From NCBI GenBank assembly GCA_964590495.1, contig CAZPWQ010000163.1:1-6374 (forward strand): DNA of 6,374 bases, given 5' to 3'. Position numbers and translations under genes: made by a program. The notes below the pieces were generated by a model. It saw nothing but the letters and a program-made list of their open reading frames with translations. It made no database searches and had not been told where the DNA came from. The stretch is from CAZPWQ01 sp964590495. GTDB taxonomy: Bacteria; Bacteroidota; Rhodothermia; Balneolales; Balneolaceae. Below, piece by piece: positions 1-6,374 of the stretch (the stretch's first letter is position 1; the number at the start of each line of letters is the position of its first letter).

Positions 1-1166
1 CCGAATGATTCAGCATTAATAGCAATAACCAAAGTAAGGGCCGTAAAAACAAATGTAGATAAACGGGCCAGCATCAGGGACTGGTTTTGTTTTAAATTTC
101 TAAATCTTTCAGAAAGATTTGGTAAAATATCCCTGGTTATTACAGAAGAAATGGTATTGGCATCGGATGATGTCATTGACATCGTGTTGGCAAACATAGA
201 GGCCAGTACCAGCCCCACCAGGCCCGGTGGAAGAAGTTCTTGTGTAAGTATGGCATAGGATTGTGTAGGATCCTCTAAATCGGGCAATAAGACCGGAGCC
301 GCCCACATGGGAAAAAATAAGATGAGCGGCCAAAGCAGATATAAAGCTCCCGACAGAAGAGCTGCCTTACGGGCATCCGAACCGGAGGGGGATGAAATAT
401 ACCGGGTGGCTAGATTCCACGTCCCGCCGTTATAACTTAGAAAATTGATAAATAAAAAGGCCAGCGCAAACCCCGGCGTATATGGATCATTGAACAGTTG
501 TCCGTTTGATTCGGGAAGCTGGTCCCATAGCGTAACGATGGAATCAAATCCGCCCAGGATATCAATGGTGATAAAAAACATGGTGAAACCGGCGACAATC
601 TGGACAATAAACTGGGCAAAATCCGTCCATACATCCGCCCATAAACCACCGACTGTAATATAAATCAGGGAGATCCCACCGGCCAGCAGAATACCAAAAA
701 CGAGTGATGTCCCGGTAAACACATTCAAAAGAACCGCAATCGCGGCCCATTTGGCCCCAACATCAAATAATTTTAACAGTGCACCGCTCCAGGCCATGAG
801 TTGTTGCGTCGGAAGATTATACCTGGTTTTTAAATATTCGGTAGGAGACTCAATATTTAATTTAGCCCGCAGTCTGGACCAGCGGGGTGCTATAACATAT
901 GCTCCTATAATTGTGGTAACGGCGATAGTAAAAGCCCACCATACATAGATGGTAAATCCATGGGTATAGGCCAGTCCGGCATAGGCTACGAAAACGGCGC
1001 CGCTGTAACCGGATATGTGATGGGAGATGCCGGATAACCACCACGGCAGTTTACCACCCGCCACAAAAAAATCACCCGAATCGCCGACCTTCCGGAACGA
1101 CCATAATCCGATAACGACCATCACCAAAAAAAACAGGATCAGTACAATCCAGTCAAGTTGTTGCAT
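1..1166 (-). CDS. Sodium:solute symporter (SSS/SLC5 family), C-terminus outside window
   Basis: This is an open frame of 388 codons plus two bases that runs off the low-coordinate edge, so the C-terminal part is missing. SSS proteins use a sodium gradient to import sugars, sugar acids, amino acids or similar solutes across the inner membrane. Hydrophobic segments are visible from residue 6 onward. Family hallmarks include GDFFVAGGKLPWW (29-43) followed by SGISHHISGYSGAVFVAYAG (45-64), TVGGLWADVWTDFAQ (171-185), and the TM8-like segment ASMFANTMSMTSSDANTIS (322-340). In vSGLT-type transporters the TM8 serines help bind sodium, and S333/S334 are the likely equivalents. The ATG at 1166 is the first start after an in-frame TAA two codons upstream; the ribosome-binding site is weak. 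The gene lies 197 bp downstream of an oxidoreductase gene on the same strand, which suggests uptake of a sugar-derived product. The family is confident; the substrate is unknown. Confidence 0.93.
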   Translation of the reverse strand, partial: MQQLDWIVLILFFLVMVVIGLWSFRKVGDSGDFFVAGGKLPWWLSGISHHISGYSGAVFVAYAGLAYTHGFTIYVWWAFTIAVTTIIGAYVIAPRWSRLRAKLNIESPTEYLKTRYNLPTQQLMAWSGALLKLFDVGAKWAAIAVLLNVFTGTSLVFGILLAGGISLIYITVGGLWADVWTDFAQFIVQIVAGFTMFFITIDILGGFDSIVTLWDQLPESNGQLFNDPYTPGFALAFLFINFLSYNGGTWNLATRYISSPSGSDARKAALLSGALYLLWPLILFFPMWAAPVLLPDLEDPTQSYAILTQELLPPGLVGLVLASMFANTMSMTSSDANTISSVITRDILPNLSERFRNLKQNQSLMLARLSTFVFTALTLVIAINAESF

Positions 1167-1363
1167 TTCTTATTTCATCTTTATTAACTAATTCTTTTTT
1201 GAAAGCAATCTGTGTCGTTTCCACCACCTCTGCTACTTTCAATAGAACACAGATACTACGGATGGAGCAGATAAGCACAGATAAACCATATCTATCTGCG
1301 AAAATCTGCCTATTCCGTGTTATCCGTGTTCCAATTAATTAGATCAATGACAAAGTACTATTA
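1167..1363. other. 197-bp intergenic spacer holding a large palindrome
   Basis: No plausible coding frame is seen between the stop of the second oxidoreductase and the symporter start. The main content is the imperfect inverted repeat at 1245-1331, annotated separately. The roughly 80 bases between the palindrome and the symporter start show no strong Shine-Dalgarno sequence and no convincing Bacteroidota-type promoter. The spacer is wide enough that the symporter could have its own promoter, but none is identified. Confidence 0.6.
1245..1331. repeat. Long imperfect inverted repeat with periodic hexamer units
   Basis: Two 39-nt arms, 1245-1283 and 1293-1331, are reverse complements at 28 of 39 positions by hand alignment, around a 9-nt loop (1284-1292). 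Each arm contains four related hexamers. In the left arm these are ACAGAT (1249), ACGGAT (1258), GCAGAT (1267) and ACAGAT (1277). In the right arm they are the mirrored ATCTGC (1294), ATCTGC (1304), TTCCGT (1313) and ATCCGT (1322). Unit starts are 9, 9, 10 nt apart on the left and 10, 9, 9 on the right. No T-run follows directly, so it is not a classic intrinsic terminator. It resembles dispersed intergenic palindromic repeats with ATCCGTGTTC-like ends that I recall from environmental genomes, but I cannot verify copy number here. Confidence 0.75.
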
Positions 1364-2383
1364 CTATGACCGTGCCTTTGAAAGTACCTGTTCAATATGT
1401 ACCGAAGTACCACCCTGACGTTTACTTTCATCGGCCGCTTCCATAAAGGCATAGATCTCCAGAGTTTCCTCAATATCCACCGGTGACTTTCCTGTACGAA
1501 AAAATTCAAGGATCTCCAGCAGCAGGGGCTCATATCCTTCATAGGTGCCGAGGGAGGTAATATCTTCGGAGCCATAGGCCGTACCGCCATAGCTGTGCTG
1601 TCCTTCACGCATACCGCGAAATGTGCCCAGGCGACCATCTTTCCAATGCCCCGTAACGATATCCGTACCCTCCGTATGCACCCGGGTCACTGTTTCGCAG
1701 CCGGTGCCCATTACGGTGAATAAAATTTCCACCCCGTGTATCCCGTACCAGAACAGATCCGGATGTGTTTCTTCCAGTATAGCCGGGCTGTAGGTATCCG
1801 CACCTAAAACGTCACCTATTTTGTTGTCATGACGTACAGCTTGGGCAACGCTTAAATAACGCAGTGAAGAGGAAGAAAAGACAGGTGTATCGTACTGTTC
1901 TGAAGCCTCCATAATGGCTATGGCATCTTTCAGTGAACCGGCAATCGGTTTATCAATGAACAATCTTTTCCCCGCCTTCAAAACCGGAAGTGCCTGTTTC
2001 AAATGAGGCCGGCCGTCGTTGGTTTCCAATAAAACCACCTCTACTCTCTCCAGCAATTCATCAATGGAATCAACAATTTCTACACCCATTTTTTTCACTT
2101 CCTCGGTATACCCCGGAATCCGGCTGAAGCTTGATTCAATATCACGGCTCCCATAGGGATAGGCGGCAACTATTCTGAAATCTGACATTCCCGTCTCCCC
2201 TTTCGAACCATTAATAATTTCTGTAAAGGCTGTACTGTGAGAGGTATCAAGGCCTATCATGCCTATCGGTGTTTGTTCCTTTTTACCTAACCCACCGGTC
2301 ATCGCAGAACGGCCCGTCAAAGTCATTCCAAGTCCGGTGACAGCAACAGATTTTATAAATTTTCTTCTGTTAATATTTTTCAT
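1364..2383 (-). CDS. Tat-signal Gfo/Idh/MocA family oxidoreductase (divergent)
   Basis: A 339-residue protein opening with a twin-arginine signal, N5-R6-R7-K8-F9-I10-K11, and a hydrophobic stretch to about residue 23, so export in folded form is predicted. The body follows the Gfo/Idh/MocA plan: an N-terminal dinucleotide-binding Rossmann domain (about 38-165) and a C-terminal alpha/beta domain (about 166-335). FIDKP (142-146) matches the family E-K-P motif, with K145 the usual catalytic or cofactor-contacting lysine. YGIHGVEILF (213-222) supplies the conserved histidine H216. The nucleotide-binding loop reads IGMIGLDTSHSTAF (40-53) rather than the usual GxGxxG, which marks a divergent subgroup. 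Members oxidise or reduce sugars, inositols and glycosides with NAD(P); the substrate here is unknown. The ATG lies 10 bp after the apparent stop of the upstream oxidoreductase, suggesting co-transcription, although an assembly gap adjoins that junction. No strong Shine-Dalgarno is visible. Confidence 0.9.
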   Translation of the reverse strand: MKNINRRKFIKSVAVTGLGMTLTGRSAMTGGLGKKEQTPIGMIGLDTSHSTAFTEIINGSKGETGMSDFRIVAAYPYGSRDIESSFSRIPGYTEEVKKMGVEIVDSIDELLERVEVVLLETNDGRPHLKQALPVLKAGKRLFIDKPIAGSLKDAIAIMEASEQYDTPVFSSSSLRYLSVAQAVRHDNKIGDVLGADTYSPAILEETHPDLFWYGIHGVEILFTVMGTGCETVTRVHTEGTDIVTGHWKDGRLGTFRGMREGQHSYGGTAYGSEDITSLGTYEGYEPLLLEILEFFRTGKSPVDIEETLEIYAFMEAADESKRQGGTSVHIEQVLSKARS

Positions 2384-2393
2384 GGGTGATCTG

Positions 2394-3830
2394 TTAATTT
2401 GCCTCTACNNNNNNNNNNNNNNNNNNNNNNNNNNNNNNNNNNNNNNNNNNNNNNNNNNNNNNNNNNNNNNNNNNNNNNNNNNNNNNNNNNNNNNNNNNNN
2501 NNNNNNNNGGCTCCCAACCGGGCTCATAATCTCTGCGCCAGTATTTCATCGCTTCCCGGTCGTCTATAATGCTTCCAACCTCCGGATCACAATTAATAGC
2601 TTTTCCCGTTCGATGGGCTATATTTCCCAGATGACAATTATGTACGCTTATGTTGGCATCACTAATATAGGTCCGAGGGCGTGTACCATTCTGGATACTT
2701 TCTATAAAATGTGCATGATGATCTTTACCAAGATCAAATCCCGGGCCGGAAGTATCTGTAGCGTCAGCGCTACCGCTTTCCACTCTTTTTACCTCCTTGT
2801 TATCATTGTCGTACACTACATACCCATTCCCGTCAATGATCATACTACCCTCTTCACCATGAAAGGAAATTCCTGTAGAAGATCCTTCTATGCCCCTGGG
2901 ATTGCAACTGCGGGCCTCCCATGATACTGTTTTATTACCCGGAAAGTCATAGGTAACCACCTGGGTATCGGGAGTTTCCTGGTCATCTGTAAAGTGATAG
3001 CGTCCCCCGCTGGATGTCACACGGGTGGGATAGTCTACTTCTAATCCCCACCTGGCAAGATCCAGGAAATGGACACCGTTGTTTAGCAGCTCTCCGGCTC
3101 CCCAATGCCAGTGCCAGTGCCAGTTGTAGTGAATGAGATTATCCTTATAATCCTTCCTGGGGGCAGGTCCCTGCCAAAGATCATAATCAAGATTAGATGG
3201 CACCGGTGCGGGCTTGCCAGTGCCAATGGAACCACGTTTATTTGCATACCAACAACGGGCAAAATAGGCGCGGCCAATAATGCCTTCCTGTAAAAGCCGT
3301 ATGCCTTCCCGGACATTGGGCCAGGACCGGCGCTGGTTGCCCATCTGGACAATCCGGTTGTATTTGCCGGCAGCTTTTACCAGCAATTCCCCCTCATGGG
3401 GATTATGGCTGCAGGGTTTTTCAAGGTACACATGCTTGCCCGCTTTTAAAGCTAAAATAGCGGCTGGTGCATGCCAGTGAATCGGGGTGGCAATAGCAAT
3501 AGCGTCGAGAGAATCATCTTCCAAAGCCTTCCTGAAATCGTTTAAACTTTTGGGCTTCTTTGTCTGTCCGCCTTCTTTAACAGATTCCAGTCCCTTTTTA
3601 ATGGCCTTATCATCCACATCACAAATATAAGTGACTTCCGCATCCGGGTGCCGGGCAAAACCATTGGCATGAGCCTGGCCCCGGGAGTTGGTCCCCATAA
3701 CAGCAATGGTCACCTTATCGTTAGGATTACGGCTACCGAATACGGAAGGAGCACTGCCCATAACACCCAGTCCCAATCCCGCGGTACCTGCTATTTTTAT
3801 AAAATCACGGCGTTTTATGGATTTTGACAT
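2394..3830 (-). CDS. Tat-signal Gfo/Idh/MocA family oxidoreductase, 3' end obscured by gap
   Basis: There are 440 contiguous residues before the assembly gap; the next codon is CCN, so residue 441 is proline. The N-terminus carries a twin-arginine signal, K6-R7-R8-D9-F10-I11-K12, with a Gly/Ala-rich hydrophobic stretch to about residue 31. The Rossmann domain follows: VTIAVMGTNSRG (40-51) is the dinucleotide loop, TPIHWHAPAA (115-124) is a typical second strand region, and YLEKP (135-139) holds catalytic-type K138. The C-terminal domain has a tryptophan/histidine-rich segment (237-243) and NNGVHFLDLARWG (250-262), the usual HxxD motif with H254 and D257. MKYWRRDYEPGW (428-439) looks like the normal end of this subfamily, so the true stop probably falls inside or just after the gap. 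The four residues read beyond the gap (VEAN, TAA at 2396-2394) depend on the gap length being correct. It is the second gene of the presumed operon, 72 bp after the hydrolase gene. The substrate is unknown. Confidence 0.9.
   Translation of the reverse strand: MSKSIKRRDFIKIAGTAGLGLGVMGSAPSVFGSRNPNDKVTIAVMGTNSRGQAHANGFARHPDAEVTYICDVDDKAIKKGLESVKEGGQTKKPKSLNDFRKALEDDSLDAIAIATPIHWHAPAAILALKAGKHVYLEKPCSHNPHEGELLVKAAGKYNRIVQMGNQRRSWPNVREGIRLLQEGIIGRAYFARCWYANKRGSIGTGKPAPVPSNLDYDLWQGPAPRKDYKDNLIHYNWHWHWHWGAGELLNNGVHFLDLARWGLEVDYPTRVTSSGGRYHFTDDQETPDTQVVTYDFPGNKTVSWEARSCNPRGIEGSSTGISFHGEEGSMIIDGNGYVVYDNDNKEVKRVESGSADATDTSGPGFDLGKDHHAHFIESIQNGTRPRTYISDANISVHNCHLGNIAHRTGKAINCDPEVGSIIDDREAMKYWRRDYEPGWEXXXXXXXXXXXXXXXXXXXXXXXXXXXXXXXXXXVEAN
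2409..2508. other. Assembly gap (100 N)
   Basis: Exactly 100 consecutive N lie at the 3' end of the first oxidoreductase gene, 25 bp before the start of the next gene. A round 100 is often a placeholder for a gap of unknown size, so reading frame, distance and any additional short sequence across it cannot be trusted. Confidence 0.98.
3106..3124. repeat. Short in-frame hexanucleotide tandem repeat (TGCCAG x3)
   Basis: TGCCAG is repeated three times (3106, 3112, 3118) plus one extra T. On the coding minus strand it encodes alternating Trp-His in the segment WHWHWHWG (237-244) of the first oxidoreductase. The repeat keeps frame. Family members, as recalled, often have a W-H-W-F-W-H-W-like segment here, so the composition is mostly family-typical. 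Confidence 0.7.
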
Positions 3831-3902
3831 AATGCATTTGGTTTAATTATGATTTCATTTTTCTGCTGGACTAATCGGAGATGCGACATTAAAGATAAAC
3901 TA
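3831..3902. other. 72-bp intergenic spacer
   Basis: This spacer separates the stop of the double hydrolase gene from the start of the first oxidoreductase gene on the same strand. No hairpin followed by a T-run is seen and the Shine-Dalgarno before the downstream ATG is weak. The absence of a terminator is compatible with read-through transcription. Confidence 0.5.
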
Positions 3903-6278
3903 TTACTCAGCTTCCTGATCCAACAGCGAGCGTAACTCCTCGATCATTAGCTCCTTCATTCTCGGTGATAAGTTATTGTAAACATATGGTATGTTAAGCC
4001 TTAGATTACCTCCGGCATCCAGAAGGTTGAAAACCTTTTCCGCTTCACTAACTGCAAACGTTACATCATCAGGGTTTGCATGCCGGTCTATTTCAGGAGT
4101 GATTACGGAAACCTTCCGTGGAGCAATTGCTGCTATCACCTCATGATAATCATACGGCACACGTGCTTCCTGGCCAATAAACTCAGCCAGCCAGGGCTGT
4201 AACGGGTAATGTTCGGACCACCGTGCCAAACCACCGGTTTGTTTCTCCTCATCATCCAGTCTCATTGGAGTAAATCCTGCGACCGAAACAGCTCCCGAAA
4301 TTCGTTCGTCCAGGGCAGCCGCATGTAAGGCAACCTTGCCTCCCATGGCGTAACCCACCACATAGATCTGTTCTCTGTCAATGAAGTCAGTATCGCCGAA
4401 TCGGCCGTAATCCGTCAAAGGATCCAGCAGCAATACATTAACGGCCTGTTTGACATCATGGACCATTTTGCCCAATAATGTCCAGCCTGGATAACGATCA
4501 TGGAAACGCACAGCCTCGTTGAGTCTTGAACCATGTCCTGCCATATCAAATGCCAGAACAGCAAAACCTGCTTTGGTCAGAGACAGGTAAGCCGATGTAC
4601 CCTGCCGGTAAGCTTCCTTATATCCCCGTGCCGGAGACGTTGGATGTAACCAGATAACAACCGGCAGTTTATCATCCCCGGAAACTTCTTTGGGAAAGTA
4701 CAGATTTCCATTTATATAATTGCCGAAATTGAGGGAATATTTTGAAATGTCATCAGGCAGATCGGCTCTCCCGAGCATTTCCGCCACGTACTGCGGTTCG
4801 GCTCCGTAACTCCCGGGATGACTGGCGGCTTCCGGAGGGGGTTTGCCCAGCCCGTTGGTGATACGCGTTTTAATATCATTCAATTTGCTTTCCCAATCCG
4901 TAACAGAGGAAATAACGGACCCGTCATCTTGAAGCATCAGATCATTAAGATCGCGCTCTGGAAACTGATCCGGATCCGGAATATCCGAAGCATTTCTTCG
5001 CCAGTCGTCTGCAGTGGGGTAAATCGGTTCATTAGCCGGAGAATAGGTCCCCCGGTCAAACTGATAATCCAGCCAGTCTACATATTGTTCAATGTCTTCG
5101 GCACGGGTTTCATGGGTACCATAGCGATAAAGCAGATCAATATTCTCTGCTGCATTCAACAACTCATAAACTTCCCGCGATGAACGGTAAGATTGTTCAA
5201 GATTCCAGACACTGCTTTCAAATTGATCATACAGAGCATGGGTATACAGAAACGGCCTCGGAGCAATGGTCGTAATCAGGTTAGGAGCGTCAACCGGCAG
5301 TTTATCTTCACGTCCCACAAAAAAGCGCAATCTCGGATGTACCCAGGATGGAAAATTGCGGCTTATGACTTCCGCACTTTCCCCGAACTCTATCTCTGAA
5401 AACGACCGGAACGAAAGAGCACCGGCCGCACCGCTGCTGCTGGCAACGACCGCATCAATACGATCATCGATGGCCCCACCTATTATGGATACTTTCCCGT
5501 TCCGGGAATGGCCGGTAAGTGCGATCTTATCATGATCGATGGTATCGAGGGTTTCAAGATAATCAATGACTCTTCCGGCTGCCCATGCCCGGCGGGTGAG
5601 GCGTGTCCAGTCATAATCCGGATATATGGATTTCCACATTTCCGTATCGTCTTTTGAATCGGCTCCCGCATAAACAACCCCGGCATAACCGCGACTTACG
5701 GCTGTCAGTGCCCATCTCCTGTGATAATCCTGGGTGATGAATACGGGAAAAGGTCCATCGCCTTTTGGCAGGATCAGTTCAAAAGAAAGTGTTGCCTTAT
5801 GTCCCGGCCCGAATTCAATGATAATATCGTGCACAATCGCCCCGGCTTCCTCTGTTGTATTTTTTTCACGGACCCGCAGATTTCCGGGAGCTTCAGGGTA
5901 CTCCCCGATGATATAGTGCTTAAAAAGCTGTATGATTTCATCACGGCGGGCAGGCCATTCATCGGCAGAGGTAATTTTATTCCCATTCTGCATTTTCAGC
6001 GGATCAGGAATATAAGGGATGCTTTCAAGAGCATCGAAATCGGGCGGCAATTCCCCGGATTCTTCCAGCCACTCCTCCCAGGCTTCGGATTCGGGGAGCA
6101 GTATCTTCAGATCCTTAAGCAGCATTTCTCTTTTCTCCTTTTCGAATGAATCTGACTGGGCAATTACCTGGTTGTTCAGGCTAATGCAGAACCATAAGAT
6201 GAGACAGAGGATTAACATGTGTACGGGAAATTTTTTATTCACAGCACTGAGGTTCAAAATCTTTTTTTCTTTCCCCAT
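3903..6278 (-). CDS. Secreted tandem alpha/beta-hydrolase: CE15-like esterase module plus second module lacking nucleophile Ser
   Basis: A 791-residue protein with a Sec-type signal: a long basic n-region (1-20), a hydrophobic core (21-34) and a likely SPase I site after VIA (38-40). Module 1 (about 95-410) begins with a W-x-x-R-R-x-E-I helix (108-116, DEWPARRDEI) and HYIIGEYP (121-128). It contains GHSRNGK (256-262), like the CE15 GCSRxGK motif with His for Cys; S258 is the predicted nucleophile, R259 the oxyanion residue, D351 or E354 a possible acid, and H389 in YGTHE the catalytic histidine. Module 2 (about 460-785) has LPVVIWLHP (538-546), FDMAGHGSR (577-585), YPGWTLLGKMVHDV (596-609) and a nucleophile elbow reading VVGYAMGG (640-647), so A644 (codon GCC) replaces Ser. 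No histidine is seen at the usual late position (NIPYVYNNLS, 762-771). It is probably a periplasmic or surface carbohydrate esterase; the substrate is uncertain and acetyl-xylan-esterase-like activity is an alternative. It is the first gene of the presumed operon. Confidence 0.88.
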   Translation of the reverse strand: MGKEKKILNLSAVNKKFPVHMLILCLILWFCISLNNQVIAQSDSFEKEKREMLLKDLKILLPESEAWEEWLEESGELPPDFDALESIPYIPDPLKMQNGNKITSADEWPARRDEIIQLFKHYIIGEYPEAPGNLRVREKNTTEEAGAIVHDIIIEFGPGHKATLSFELILPKGDGPFPVFITQDYHRRWALTAVSRGYAGVVYAGADSKDDTEMWKSIYPDYDWTRLTRRAWAAGRVIDYLETLDTIDHDKIALTGHSRNGKVSIIGGAIDDRIDAVVASSSGAAGALSFRSFSEIEFGESAEVISRNFPSWVHPRLRFFVGREDKLPVDAPNLITTIAPRPFLYTHALYDQFESSVWNLEQSYRSSREVYELLNAAENIDLLYRYGTHETRAEDIEQYVDWLDYQFDRGTYSPANEPIYPTADDWRRNASDIPDPDQFPERDLNDLMLQDDGSVISSVTDWESKLNDIKTRITNGLGKPPPEAASHPGSYGAEPQYVAEMLGRADLPDDISKYSLNFGNYINGNLYFPKEVSGDDKLPVVIWLHPTSPARGYKEAYRQGTSAYLSLTKAGFAVLAFDMAGHGSRLNEAVRFHDRYPGWTLLGKMVHDVKQAVNVLLLDPLTDYGRFGDTDFIDREQIYVVGYAMGGKVALHAAALDERISGAVSVAGFTPMRLDDEEKQTGGLARWSEHYPLQPWLAEFIGQEARVPYDYHEVIAAIAPRKVSVITPEIDRHANPDDVTFAVSEAEKVFNLLDAGGNLRLNIPYVYNNLSPRMKELMIEELRSLLDQEAE

Positions 6279-6374
6279 CCGGTTCCTTTACTGATATCTA
6301 TTATTATCAAGTTTAGAAATTTCTCTGGTCATACCCGTTTTGTCTGAATTGCACTATATCCAAGCCTTTCGGAC
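6279..6374. other. Upstream leader of the gene cluster
   Basis: These 96 bases precede the first gene of the minus-strand cluster. No coding frame is evident. A TAAACTTG sequence on the minus strand (6315-6308) is one mismatch from the Bacteroidota -7 consensus TAnnTTTG, but no matching TTTG -33 element lies at the expected distance, so no promoter is called. The region is AT-rich near the start codon. Confidence 0.4.
6283..6289 (-). promoter_or_regulatory. Shine-Dalgarno for the double hydrolase gene
   Basis: The minus strand reads AAAGGAA ending 4 nt before the ATG at 6278-6276. This purine-rich site supports the chosen start over the internal methionine at residue 21. It is the clearest ribosome-binding site in the window; the other three genes have weak ones. 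Confidence 0.55.

Noticed and set aside
109..1044. Several 60-74-codon open frames on both strands at the low-coordinate end
   Set aside because: They overlap the continuous 388-codon symporter frame, which carries the family motifs and only lacks a stop because it leaves the window.
1245..1331. Rho-independent terminator after the second oxidoreductase
   Set aside because: The inverted repeat is long and mismatched and has no T-run at its downstream side, so it does not fit an intrinsic terminator.
1245..1331. CRISPR array
   Set aside because: The units are only about six bases with 3-4 nt between them and form a palindrome, not identical 25-40-nt repeats separated by unique spacers.
1339..1638. 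Minus-strand 99-codon open frame overlapping the second oxidoreductase
   Set aside because: It is out of frame with the supported gene, and its sequence is the kind expected from an alternative-frame reading.
2259..2924. Plus-strand 221-codon open frame
   Set aside because: It spans the N gap and lies antisense to the two oxidoreductase genes, whose motifs clearly define the real frames. It has no recognisable domain.
4818..5183. Plus-strand 121-codon open frame
   Set aside because: It is antisense to the linker between the two hydrolase modules, with no recognisable motif and no ribosome-binding context.
5721..6149. Plus-strand 142-codon open frame
   Set aside because: It is antisense to the N-terminal half of the secreted hydrolase and has no family motif; it is a shadow of the real gene.
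6308..6315. TAAACTTG as a Bacteroidota -7 promoter element upstream of the hydrolase
   Set aside because: It has one mismatch to TAnnTTTG, and no TTTG element lies at the expected upstream distance; such a match is common by chance in AT-rich DNA.

Overview
The window reads like a carbohydrate-utilisation locus from a Bacteroidota/Balneolota/Rhodothermota-type bacterium. That placement is inferred from protein style: Tat-tagged Gfo/Idh/MocA oxidoreductases with RRDFIK/RRKFIK signals, an SSS-type sodium symporter, a secreted double alpha/beta-hydrolase, and mostly weak Shine-Dalgarno sequences. No marker gene is present, so the taxonomy is tentative.

All four genes lie on the minus strand, so transcription runs from high to low coordinates. 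From upstream to downstream they are: (1) 6278-3903, a secreted 791-residue protein with two alpha/beta-hydrolase modules. The first is related to CE15/glucuronoyl-esterase-like enzymes and has an intact GHSRNGK nucleophile motif. The second has alanine where the nucleophile serine should be. (2) 3830-2394, a Tat-signal Gfo/Idh/MocA oxidoreductase whose extreme C-terminus is hidden by a 100-N assembly gap (2409-2508). (3) 2383-1364, a second, divergent Tat-signal Gfo/Idh/MocA oxidoreductase, starting about 10 bp after the apparent stop of the previous gene. (4) 1166 to beyond base 1, a sodium:solute symporter cut off by the window edge, with 388 codons visible.

The spacers are 72 bp (hydrolase to first oxidoreductase), 10 bp (between the oxidoreductases, next to the gap) and 197 bp (second oxidoreductase to symporter). 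The 197-bp spacer holds a long imperfect palindrome (1245-1331). Each arm carries four hexamer-like units at 9-10 nt spacing, mirrored around a 9-nt loop. This is the most unusual non-coding structure in the window.

A plausible joint role, by inference, is this. The secreted esterase-like protein removes ester groups from a plant or algal glycan outside the cytoplasm. The two Tat-exported oxidoreductases oxidise or reduce the released sugar or glycoside. The symporter imports the product with sodium. No substrate can be named from sequence alone, and no glycoside hydrolase, SusC/SusD pair or regulator is visible here.
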